DNA of 58,509 bases, taken from NCBI GenBank assembly GCA_964008075.1, contig CAXGAP010000003.1, positions 1 through 58,509 on the forward strand, given 5' to 3'. Of this stretch, positions 43,674-51,828 are shown in pieces. How positions within the stretch are numbered: position 1 is the stretch's first letter; the number at the start of each line of letters is the position of its first letter. The DNA comes from UBA724 sp964008075. GTDB taxonomy: Bacteria > Bacteroidota > Bacteroidia > Flavobacteriales > Flavobacteriaceae. Made by a program: the position numbers and the translations under genes. Under the pieces are notes generated by a model. It saw nothing but the letters and a program-made list of their open reading frames with translations, had not been told where the DNA came from and made no database searches.

Positions 43674-45867
43674 CTTTATGCACTCCATTTATATTTTGAA
43701 GCTGCTTTATCATCTTCTTAAGCAGAGCGTTGTTCTTCACTTTTAGTAAAACATGACCTTCAAACGTCCCGTCATTTGAATCAAAAGACATGCGAATTAT
43801 GTTTACATTGTTTGTATTCGAAATGACTTGCGTCAACTTATTTACAAGTCCCAAATCATCTATACCAGTGAGTTGTAGTTTAACAGAAAATTCGTCTTGA
43901 GATGAGTCAATCCATTTGGCATTGACAATGCGATAGGCATAGTTTGAGCGCAGAGTGAGTGCATTTGGACATTCATTTTTATGAACTTTAACGCCATCAC
44001 TCACAGTGACGAATCCAAATACATCATCACCAGCAATTGGGTTGCAGCATGGACTGAGTTGATATTCGAGTTGTTCTTCGTTTTTTCCAAAAACGAGTTG
44101 ATCGAATTTATTGGTTATTTTGTCTTCATCGACAAAAGACGAGGATGGGCTCTTTTGTATTTTTCTCTTAAATAAGTTTAGAAAACGATTGTTTTGATCG
44201 GAACTAAATTTTTTGAGCTTGACATTGTCTATGGTGCCAATTCCAACGCGATAGTACAAATCTAAACTTGTTTTCAGTTTATAAAAGTCTAGGAGTTTTT
44301 CAACTGTTTTGCTATTAAAGCTAATTTTTAACTGCTTAAGTTTTCTTCTTAAAATCTCTTTTCCTTCTTCTGCGATTTGTTTTTTATCCTCTTTCAAAAA
44401 TGATCGAATTCTCGAGCGAGCCCTTGAAGTAATCACATAATCCAACCAACTTGGATTTGGAAAAGCCTTAGTAGAGGTAATGATTTCAACTTGATCACCA
44501 CTTTTTAAGCGATAGCTAAGAGGCACAATTTTTCCATTGATTTTAGCACCTCTTGTGTGCATACCAATCTCAGTGTGTATGTGAAAAGCAAAATCAACTG
44601 GCGTTGATCCTTGAGGCAGTGATTTCAGATCCCCCTCAGGAGTAAATACAAAAATTTCACTTGCATAAAGGTTGAGTCTAAAATCTTTGACAAAATCAAC
44701 AGCATCTGAATTGGGTTGTTCGAGCACTTCACGCAGTCGGTTGAGCCAGACTTCAAGCCCTCTTTCGTCTTGTTTTCCATGTTTGTATTTGAAGTGTGCA
44801 GCATATCCTTTCTCAGCAATTTCATGCATGCGCTCAGATCGAATTTGCACTTCAACCCATCGTCCTTCAGGGCCCATGACAGTCACATGTAGCGCCTCAT
44901 AACCAGTTGATTTAGGAGCAGAAATCCAGTCTCTTAGTCGAAGGGGATTGGGCTGAAAGTAATCAGTTATGATCGAATATATTTTCCAAGCCAAAAACTT
45001 TTCTTCTTGGGGGTCGGCTTTGTAAATAACACGAATGGCAAAGCGATCAAAAATCTGATCAAAATCCAGTTTTTTGGATACCATTTTCTTCCTAGTGGAA
45101 TAGATAGATTTTTGGCGACCTTCAATTTTACATGACAAGCCCTCACGTCGTAAATATTTTTTTATCAGCTTCACAAAACCATCAATGAAGTCTTGCTGGC
45201 TTTGGAGGTTTTCTTGCACTTTCTTTTGAATGTCAATGTACAACTCTGGCTCAGTGTACTTTAGTCCCAAATCTTCTAGTTCGGTTTTGATATTATACAT
45301 CCCGACGCGATGTGCCAATGGCGCATAGATGTAAAGTGTTTCCGATGCAATTTTGATTTGTTTATAGCGAGGCATGGCATCCATGGTTTGCATATTGTGC
45401 AAACGATCAGCAATTTTGATGATTATAACTCTTGCATCATCATTGAGCGTGAGCAGCATCTTTCTAAAGTTTTCTGCTTGAAGAGACACATTTTTATCTT
45501 TTTTCAAGTTTGAAATTTTTGTCAGACCATCAACAATTTTAGAAATTTGAGTGCCGTGTATTGATTCGATATCATCAATGGTGTATTTTGTATCTTCAAC
45601 TACATCGTGCAGAAGAGCAGCTGCAATTGAAGGAGCACCAAGACCTATGTCATCGGCAACAATTTTGGCCACTGCAATTGGGTGAAGGATATAAGGCTCT
45701 CCCGATTTTCTTCTTTGGTTTTTGTGTGCATCAACAGCAGTGTCTAGTGCCAGCCGAATCATTTTTTTATCTGCGGCAGTAAGCTTTTGATAGCTGATAC
45801 GTAACAAGTCTTTGTAGGCTTTTGCGATTTGCGCATTTTCCGATACGGTTTCAGTTGCTTGAACCAT
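43660..45867 (-). CDS. rsh: Bifunctional (p)ppGpp synthetase/hydrolase (RelA/SpoT family)
   Basis: A 735-residue RSH enzyme controlling the stringent response. The HD hydrolase domain is intact (AAALLHDVVEDTKYT with HDxxED). The synthetase domain has KMVSKKLDFDQIFDRFAIRVIY, RDWISAPKSTGYEALHVTVMGP and WVEVQIRSERMHEIAEKGYAAH. A TGS domain (IFVFTPEGDLKSLPQGSTPVDFAFHIHTEIG) and a C-terminal ACT domain follow. Both activities look functional. Likely transcribed with the TrmH-family gene just upstream (12-bp gap). Confidence 0.96.
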   Translation of the reverse strand: MVQATETVSENAQIAKAYKDLLRISYQKLTAADKKMIRLALDTAVDAHKNQRRKSGEPYILHPIAVAKIVADDIGLGAPSIAAALLHDVVEDTKYTIDDIESIHGTQISKIVDGLTKISNLKKDKNVSLQAENFRKMLLTLNDDARVIIIKIADRLHNMQTMDAMPRYKQIKIASETLYIYAPLAHRVGMYNIKTELEDLGLKYTEPELYIDIQKKVQENLQSQQDFIDGFVKLIKKYLRREGLSCKIEGRQKSIYSTRKKMVSKKLDFDQIFDRFAIRVIYKADPQEEKFLAWKIYSIITDYFQPNPLRLRDWISAPKSTGYEALHVTVMGPEGRWVEVQIRSERMHEIAEKGYAAHFKYKHGKQDERGLEVWLNRLREVLEQPNSDAVDFVKDFRLNLYASEIFVFTPEGDLKSLPQGSTPVDFAFHIHTEIGMHTRGAKINGKIVPLSYRLKSGDQVEIITSTKAFPNPSWLDYVITSRARSRIRSFLKEDKKQIAEEGKEILRRKLKQLKISFNSKTVEKLLDFYKLKTSLDLYYRVGIGTIDNVKLKKFSSDQNNRFLNLFKRKIQKSPSSSFVDEDKITNKFDQLVFGKNEEQLEYQLSPCCNPIAGDDVFGFVTVSDGVKVHKNECPNALTLRSNYAYRIVNAKWIDSSQDEFSVKLQLTGIDDLGLVNKLTQVISNTNNVNIIRMSFDSNDGTFEGHVLLKVKNNALLKKMIKQLQNINGVHKVVRE

Positions 45868-45879
45868 ATTATAAAAGTA

Positions 45880-46698
45880 CTAAATTCTTAGGTCTCTGTA
45901 AAAATTGCGCTGACGAGTTGCTTCAAAAAGAAGTACTCCTGCAGCCACAGACACATTGATAGAATCTAAAGTTCCCAGCATTGGGATTTTTATATTTGAT
46001 TTGGAAGCATTTATCCAAAATTTGCTCAACCCTGTTGTTTCAGCCCCAACAACAACTGCTGAGGGTTTAGTGAAATCAATTGTTTCGTAAGAAACATTTG
46101 CTTCCAAACTCGCCGCATGAGGGGTAATGTGATGTTGATTCAAAAACGCATGAACCTCTTCATTTGTTCCCACTCCGATGGGGACTGAAAAGAATCCACC
46201 CACGCTTGAGCGAATAATATTAGGGTTATAAATATCTGTTTGTGGCTCAGCTACCAAAATACAATCAATTTTAGATGCATCTGCCGTGCGAAGCATGGCA
46301 CCTATATTTCCAGGTTTTTCGATATTCTCGACAACCAGCAACAGCGGATTTTTGTTTTTGAAAACAATAGTGTCAAGATCCATTTTTTTCTTTTTCACCA
46401 ACGCAATAATTCCTTCAGTGTTTTTACGATAACTTATTTTTCGATATACATTTTTAGTTACGCGAACCATATTGTTGATACCCAAGTTTTTTATGCACCA
46501 TTCTTCTATTTTTGGGTGTTTAAATATTTCTGGACAATAAAATAACTTGTCAATTTCGAAACCACCCTTCACAGCCAATTGGAGTTCGCGTTGTCCCTCA
46601 ACAACATATACATCACTTTTTTTTCTTGTGGATGATTTTTGAATCAGTCCAACAATGTTTTTGATGGTATCGTTATTTGCACTCCTGATGAGTTTCAT
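45880..46698 (-). CDS. TrmH-family RNA methyltransferase
   Basis: A 272-residue SPOUT-class 2'-O-methyltransferase. An N-terminal substrate-binding part (KSDVYVVEGQRELQLAV) precedes the knot motifs VVENIEKPGNIGAMLRTADA (motif 1), VVVGAETTGLSKFW (motif 2) and IPMLGTLDSINVSVAAGVLLFEATRQR (motif 3, SAM site). It probably methylates a tRNA or 23S rRNA ribose; the target cannot be named. First gene of the long minus-strand run, bordered by the AT-rich gap before rocD. Confidence 0.93.
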   Translation of the reverse strand: MKLIRSANNDTIKNIVGLIQKSSTRKKSDVYVVEGQRELQLAVKGGFEIDKLFYCPEIFKHPKIEEWCIKNLGINNMVRVTKNVYRKISYRKNTEGIIALVKKKKMDLDTIVFKNKNPLLLVVENIEKPGNIGAMLRTADASKIDCILVAEPQTDIYNPNIIRSSVGGFFSVPIGVGTNEEVHAFLNQHHITPHAASLEANVSYETIDFTKPSAVVVGAETTGLSKFWINASKSNIKIPMLGTLDSINVSVAAGVLLFEATRQRNFYRDLRI

Positions 46699-46789
46699 TT
46701 TACTTTTTTATTTAAAATATTTCGAAAACTAGAACCAATTTTTTTGTTGTTTCAACAAATCTTTAACTTACACGAATACCAAATGTAAC

Positions 46790-46858
46790 ATGAAAAAATT
46801 AAAATGCATTTTGGTCGATAATGATATCAGGGGCCTAGAATTGCTTAAATTTTTCTAA
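46790..46858 (+). pseudogene. Remnant of a response-regulator gene (receiver N-terminus)
   Basis: A 22-codon frame starting ATG encodes MKKLKCILVDND followed by IRGLELLKFF and a stop. This is very close to the first strand and acidic patch of LytTR-type response regulators, where the motif reads CIIVDDE and then L-rich helix 1; here the second acidic residue is replaced by Asn. No continuation of the receiver domain was seen downstream. It is too short to be a functional receiver, so I read it as a truncated fossil left beside rocD. A chance match cannot be excluded. Confidence 0.45.
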
Positions 46859-46981
46859 ATATTATTATATACACTTTTATATTTAAGCTGTTTATTTCAA
46901 AATTATATACGGCAGAATATTTTTTAAATATTATCACAAGAGGTCTGGGTGAAATGTCTTTTTTTTTGGTTCATATTTGAC

Positions 46982-46989
46982 TACTTTCG
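46982..46989 (+). promoter_or_regulatory. -7-like promoter element of rocD (TACTTTCG)
   Basis: TACTTTCG ends 14 nt before the rocD ATG, one base off TAnnTTTG. No TTG is present at 17-23 bp upstream, so the promoter assignment is weak. Confidence 0.35.
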
Positions 46990-47003
46990 TCAAAACTTTG
47001 GTG

Positions 47004-48248
47004 ATGAAGCCTAAGATTGCATCTAAAACGGATCGTTACATACATGATGAGCTTCAGTATGGGGCACATAATTACTATCCATTACCTGTAGTTCTGAGCA
47101 AAGGTGAGGGAATATATGTTTGGGATGTAGAGGGGAATAAGTATTTCGATTTTTTATCTGCATATTCAGCAGTAAATCAAGGACATTGTCATCCTAAAAT
47201 TGTAAAAGCTTTAAAAGAACAATCTAGTGTTTTAACCTTAACTTCTCGTGCTTTTCACAATAATATCCTAGGATTATATGAAAAGTATGTGACTAGTTTA
47301 TTCGGTTATGATAAAATTTTACCTATGAATACTGGAGTAGAAGGGGGTGAAACGGCCATAAAATTATGTAGAAAATGGGCTTATAAAATAAAAGGCGTTC
47401 AAGAGAACAAAGCAAAAATTATATTCGCCGAAAATAATTTTTGGGGAAGAACTTTAGCTGCTGTATCTTCATCTACAGATCCTAGTGCATTCAATGATTA
47501 TGGTCCCTATTTACCTGGTTTTGATATAGTTAAATACAATGATTTAAAAGATTTGGAAAAGTCTTTAGAAGATCCAAACGTAGCTGGTTTTATGGTTGAG
47601 CCTATTCAAGGCGAGGCTGGAGTGATAGTACCGGATGAAGGTTATTTAAAAAAAGCCTATGAATTATGTAAGTCAAAAAATGTATTATTTATTGCTGATG
47701 AGGTTCAAACTGGTATTTCAAGAACAGGAAAATTATTCTGCTGTCAACACGAGGATGTTAAACCTGATATTTTAATTTTAGGAAAAGCTTTATCTGGTGG
47801 AGTTTTTCCAGTTTCTGCGGTACTTGCTGCTGATGAAATTATGATGACAATAAAACCAGGTGAGCATGGTTCAACCTTTGGAGGAAACCCCCTTGGATGT
47901 AGGGTAGCTATGGCTGCATTAGAGGTTGCTGTAGAAGAAAATTTAGCTGAAAATGCAGAAAGGTTAGGGAAAATATTTAGAGAAAAATTATCTCATTTTG
48001 CTAAAAAAAATAAGTTAATAAAACTTGTTAGAGGGAAAGGATTGTTAAATGCAATAGTAATCAATGATTCTGAACAGAGTTCAACGGCCTGGAATATTTG
48101 TTTGAAACTTCGAGACAACGGATTATTAGCTAAACCCACCCATGGAAATATCATTCGATTTGCTCCTCCATTGGTGATTAATGAAAAGCAACTTTTGTCT
48201 AGCATTCAGATAATCATTAATACCTTTTGTGATTTTGAAACTCAATAA
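47004..48248 (+). CDS. rocD: Ornithine--oxo-acid transaminase
   Basis: A 414-residue class III PLP aminotransferase converting ornithine to glutamate semialdehyde in arginine catabolism. DELQYGAHNYYPLPVVLSKG and YFDFLSAYSAVNQGHCHP are diagnostic of RocD, as are NTGVEGGETAIKLCRKWAY, FIADEVQTGISRTGKLF and the Schiff-base lysine in LILGKALSGG. The start MKPKIASKTDRYI is used; nine upstream codons from a TTG are non-conserved. Codon use is odd: by hand count about 28 of 41 leucines are TTA against about 5 of 44 in the next gene, suggesting transfer. Nine bp before the desulfurase gene. Confidence 0.93.
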   Translation: MKPKIASKTDRYIHDELQYGAHNYYPLPVVLSKGEGIYVWDVEGNKYFDFLSAYSAVNQGHCHPKIVKALKEQSSVLTLTSRAFHNNILGLYEKYVTSLFGYDKILPMNTGVEGGETAIKLCRKWAYKIKGVQENKAKIIFAENNFWGRTLAAVSSSTDPSAFNDYGPYLPGFDIVKYNDLKDLEKSLEDPNVAGFMVEPIQGEAGVIVPDEGYLKKAYELCKSKNVLFIADEVQTGISRTGKLFCCQHEDVKPDILILGKALSGGVFPVSAVLAADEIMMTIKPGEHGSTFGGNPLGCRVAMAALEVAVEENLAENAERLGKIFREKLSHFAKKNKLIKLVRGKGLLNAIVINDSEQSSTAWNICLKLRDNGLLAKPTHGNIIRFAPPLVINEKQLLSSIQIIINTFCDFETQ

Positions 48249-48256
48249 AATTTTTT

Positions 48257-49405
48257 ATGGATTCCATCTATCTCGATAATGCTGCAACGACTCCTGTCCT
48301 AGAGGAGGTTGTTCACATTATGACACAAACTTTGTCAGCTTCATTTGGTAATCCATCTTCAATTCACAGTCAAGGAAGAACTGCGAAAAGCTTGATTGAA
48401 AACACACGAAAGTCGATTGCGAAAGAACTTGGTGCTCATCCAAAGGAAATTATTTTTACTTCTGGCGGAACTGAGGGCGACAACATGATTTTGCAAGGTG
48501 CTGTTCATGGACTGGGGGTAGAGACAATCATTACATCAAAAATTGAACATCACGCTGTGCTTCATGCAGTCGAAAACTTAGAAAAAACATCTTCTGCTAC
48601 AGTCAAGTATGTCAAGGTTTTGCCTGATGGATCGCCTGATATTGATGATCTTGAAAGACTCCTGCAAAATGACAGCACTAAGAAATTGGTGAGTCTAATT
48701 CATGTCAATAACGAATTGGGAACGATTATAGATTTGGAAACCATTGGAAATCTTTGTCAAAAAAACAATGCATTTTTTCATTCTGACACTGTCCAATCGG
48801 TGGGTCACTATTGTCTTAATTTACAAGAATTGCCAATTGACTTTTTAGTTGCAGCAGCACATAAATTCCATGGTCCAAAAGGCATTGGTTTTGTTTTTAT
48901 TCGAAAAGAAACAGGTCTTCAAAGTTTGCTGTTTGGTGGAGGTCAAGAGAGGGGTCTTCGCGCAGGAACAGAGAGTGTTCATAATATCGTTGGGTTGGGG
49001 GAAGCCTTCTCACATGCTTATACGAATTTGGACGATGATCAATCACAAATTACTGATCTAAAAAGTTATTGCATAGATCAACTTACAAGCAAAATTCCAA
49101 ACCTTTCTTTCAATGGTTGCTGTGACGATTTTTCGAAGAGTACTTACACAATTTTAAATGTCAGAATCCCAATGAGTGCAGACAAAGCAAATTTACTTGG
49201 GTTTACGCTTGACTTGAAGGGAATTTGTTGCTCTAAGGGAAGTGCTTGTCAAGCAGGAAGTGAAACAGGTTCTCATGTGCTGAATCATATCCTTTCAGAA
49301 AAGCAATTGCAATCTCCATCGATTCGCCTATCCTTTTCTAAATTTAATACCAAAAAAGACATTGATCAACTTGTGAATGTGTTGGAAGAATACATCAACT
49401 CCTAA
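48257..49405 (+). CDS. Cysteine desulfurase (NifS/IscS-type)
   Basis: A 382-residue PLP enzyme releasing sulfur from cysteine for Fe-S and thio-tRNA synthesis. MDSIYLDNAATTPVLEEV is the family start, ASFGNPSSIHSQGRTA follows, the PLP lysine is in AAHKFHGPKGIGF, and the mobile catalytic Cys is in CSKGSACQAGSE. The loop is the long IscS/NifS kind. It could supply sulfur to MnmA. The TonB receptor on the other strand overlaps its stop by 4 bp. Codon use is like the rest of the window, unlike rocD just before it. Confidence 0.95.
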   Translation: MDSIYLDNAATTPVLEEVVHIMTQTLSASFGNPSSIHSQGRTAKSLIENTRKSIAKELGAHPKEIIFTSGGTEGDNMILQGAVHGLGVETIITSKIEHHAVLHAVENLEKTSSATVKYVKVLPDGSPDIDDLERLLQNDSTKKLVSLIHVNNELGTIIDLETIGNLCQKNNAFFHSDTVQSVGHYCLNLQELPIDFLVAAAHKFHGPKGIGFVFIRKETGLQSLLFGGGQERGLRAGTESVHNIVGLGEAFSHAYTNLDDDQSQITDLKSYCIDQLTSKIPNLSFNGCCDDFSKSTYTILNVRIPMSADKANLLGFTLDLKGICCSKGSACQAGSETGSHVLNHILSEKQLQSPSIRLSFSKFNTKKDIDQLVNVLEEYINS

Positions 49406-51828
49406 AAACGAGTATTCAATTTGATGTTAAAGACTCTTGGTGTCATGTAGTTTGGGATACCAAATTGTGACTTGCTAGAAACATCTCGAACCCATGTCAT
49501 TGTAATTGCATTTTGAACATTAAAGACATTGAAAATTTCAAAGCCAACCATCAGATCTTTAAAAAAAGGTAATCCCTTTTTCTTTTTATCGTTAATGACA
49601 TAAAAAATTCCTAAATCAGCTCGTTTATAGTCTCTCAGACGACCAGTATAATTGTATGGATCTGCATAGTTTGGAGTACCACCAGGAAGACCAGAATTAT
49701 AGACGAGATTTAAATTCATTTTTAAAAAAGGCATGGAGGGAACATAATCTTGGAAGAGCATGGCAAACTTAAAATGTTGATCAGTAGGTCTTGGAATATA
49801 TCCTCTATTGTCTCTATTTTCTTTAGTTGACATCAGCCCTAGGCTAATCCAAGACTCTGTTCCAGGAACAAATTCTCCATTTAATCGTAAGTCAAGACCA
49901 TAAACAAATCCCTTGGTGTTGTTATTGGCAACATAACGAATTCGAATATTTTCTATTGAATAGGCATTGATTTTATCTAAGTGTTTGTAATAGAGTTCAG
50001 ATTGGAATAAAAATGGGCGATCCCAAATGGAAAAGCGATATTCATTTCCAAAAGAGACATGGATTGCTTTTTGCGTATCAACTTCCGGGTTAATGAGTCC
50101 TTCGCTTGTACGCAATTCTCGATAGAATGGAGGCTGTGCGTAGATGCCTGTTGCAAAACGATACAGCAAATAGTCTTTATTTTTTGGCCGAAAACTCAGC
50201 TGCAACCTAGGGCTAATAATGTACTTGGACTTTTCATTGTTCAGTTGCCAGCGCTGCCCACGAAGTCCTGCTGTAAGCCAATACAGTGTGTTTCTAGCGA
50301 GCCCCCTATGACTCCACTGCAAATAGCCAGTCATTCGCTGTATCTGAGTTGCATTGGTTGCTCGGACATAGGCAAAAGGTACGAGTGGACCTCTAAAGGA
50401 TGTGTAGGGTTGGTCATTAGTTATCGAGCCACCAGGTGGCCGAATGGAAAAACCAGCAGAGTCTACAACCTCCCAATCAACAAGGCGATCGTTTATTTTT
50501 TCTTTTTTATATCCAAATCCCCAATCGATTTGATGCTTGCCATCGATATGCTTTCCTTTAAGCTTTGCGTTGATGATATGAGCAGCGTAATTGTTTCGCC
50601 CATGGGTGAGCTGTGAACCTACGCCCTCTGTGAATGTAACTTCTCCCAAGTCATCACCACCGACGGATGTATTGGGTTCTCCTAGTCGGTATTGTGCCAA
50701 AATATCAAAATGCTCTTTTTCAACAGAATTATAATTTGACAAAATCAGTCGATAGCTATTGTTGTTGTTCGGAGTCCAAGTCGTTTTTAATGCCCCTGTG
50801 AAGGCAAAGTAATTGTCATTTTCGTTTCCATCATAATAGACGACCAATGATTTTGGTTGTTCTATCGTACCAAAATTTGTTTGCCGAAAAATGGGTTCGT
50901 ATCGATATTTATTAATAGAAAAAGCGCCGAGTACGTTAAAAAACAACTTATCGGAATGATGAAAAGTCGCAAATGTTTGAAAATCAGTAAAACTAGGATT
51001 GAAATTGGTCTCTGTTTCTTTCTGATCGACAAGCAAACCGTTATCTCTATGACGAAAACTACTTATTACATTCCACTTTTGATTTCCAAGAGCTAAACTC
51101 AAACTCATTCCCAATCGACTCAATGACAGTTGCGTTTGATTTTTTAAAAAGTTTTTGTAAGTGATGTCAAGAACAGACGACATTTTGTCTCCAAAAGATG
51201 TTTCAAATCCACCAGCAGAAAATTGGACTTTTTGAATCATGTCTGGGTTTAGAAAACTCAAACCCTCTTGTTGTCCAGATCGAATCAATTGAGGTCGATA
51301 GACTTCGATTTCGTTGACATACACTAAATTTTCGTCATAGTTACCCCCCCGAACAGCATACTGTGTACTCAATTCATTATTTGAGTTTACCCCTGGCAGA
51401 CTTATTAGCAGGTTTTCTACTCCTGAATTTGCACCTGAGATATTGCGAATTGTTTCTGGCGTCAAAACTGTCATTCCTTTGACCACTCGCTCTCGATTGG
51501 CCTGAACAATTACCTCAGCAATTTGCTCTACCGATTCCATGATCACAGGGTTAAATTCATAGACTTCACCTGGCAATAGTTGCAGTTTTACAATACTATT
51601 TTCATAGCCAATATGTTGAAAGATAATTTGGATATTCTTATTTGATTGCACTTGCAAAGAATAAAAGCCATTTTCATTGGAAGTTGTGCCATCTAGTTCA
51701 GAAACAACAGTTGCATTCTGAATCGGTTTTTGACGATCATCAGTAATAATGCCACGCACAGTTGCTTGTTGGGCAATCGAATTCCCATAGATGAATATGC
51801 ATAAAAGGGCTATGAAAATATTTTTCAC
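49402..51828 (-). CDS. TonB-dependent receptor with CarboxypepD_reg N-terminal domain
   Basis: An 808-residue outer-membrane receptor. A signal peptide (KNIFIALLCIFIYGNSIAQ) precedes a carboxypeptidase-regulatory-like domain (VRGIITDDRQKPIQNATVVSE, residues 22-105). A plug domain follows (VLTPETIRNISGANSGVENLLISLPGV, QYAVRGGNYDENLVYVNEIEV), then a beta barrel ending VFNIKLNTRF with the terminal Phe. The ligand is unknown; SusD is absent, so it is not a SusC-type glycan pair. The start is GTG, overlapping the M23 peptidase stop as GTGA. Confidence 0.95.
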   Translation of the reverse strand: MKNIFIALLCIFIYGNSIAQQATVRGIITDDRQKPIQNATVVSELDGTTSNENGFYSLQVQSNKNIQIIFQHIGYENSIVKLQLLPGEVYEFNPVIMESVEQIAEVIVQANRERVVKGMTVLTPETIRNISGANSGVENLLISLPGVNSNNELSTQYAVRGGNYDENLVYVNEIEVYRPQLIRSGQQEGLSFLNPDMIQKVQFSAGGFETSFGDKMSSVLDITYKNFLKNQTQLSLSRLGMSLSLALGNQKWNVISSFRHRDNGLLVDQKETETNFNPSFTDFQTFATFHHSDKLFFNVLGAFSINKYRYEPIFRQTNFGTIEQPKSLVVYYDGNENDNYFAFTGALKTTWTPNNNNSYRLILSNYNSVEKEHFDILAQYRLGEPNTSVGGDDLGEVTFTEGVGSQLTHGRNNYAAHIINAKLKGKHIDGKHQIDWGFGYKKEKINDRLVDWEVVDSAGFSIRPPGGSITNDQPYTSFRGPLVPFAYVRATNATQIQRMTGYLQWSHRGLARNTLYWLTAGLRGQRWQLNNEKSKYIISPRLQLSFRPKNKDYLLYRFATGIYAQPPFYRELRTSEGLINPEVDTQKAIHVSFGNEYRFSIWDRPFLFQSELYYKHLDKINAYSIENIRIRYVANNNTKGFVYGLDLRLNGEFVPGTESWISLGLMSTKENRDNRGYIPRPTDQHFKFAMLFQDYVPSMPFLKMNLNLVYNSGLPGGTPNYADPYNYTGRLRDYKRADLGIFYVINDKKKKGLPFFKDLMVGFEIFNVFNVQNAITMTWVRDVSSKSQFGIPNYMTPRVFNIKLNTRF

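Larger units (their letters stand above)
46699..47003. other. AT-rich intergenic stretch with a gene remnant
   Basis: This 305-bp gap is markedly AT-rich compared with its surroundings. It holds a 22-codon frame resembling the start of a response regulator (separate entry) and, at the right edge, TACTTTCG near the rocD start. Several short A/T inverted repeats (around 46860-46935) look like composition effects. No transfer RNA, repeat array or att-like direct repeat was seen. Confidence 0.6.

Noticed and set aside
46860..46940. A/T inverted repeats before rocD as insertion-sequence ends or att sites
   Set aside because: Arms are short and of pure A/T; no transposase, integrase or target-site duplication was found.
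50059..50616. A 185-codon plus-strand frame opposite the TonB receptor
   Set aside because: It lies wholly antisense to a well-conserved receptor gene and has no recognisable domain, signal or promoter; it is a shadow of codon bias.
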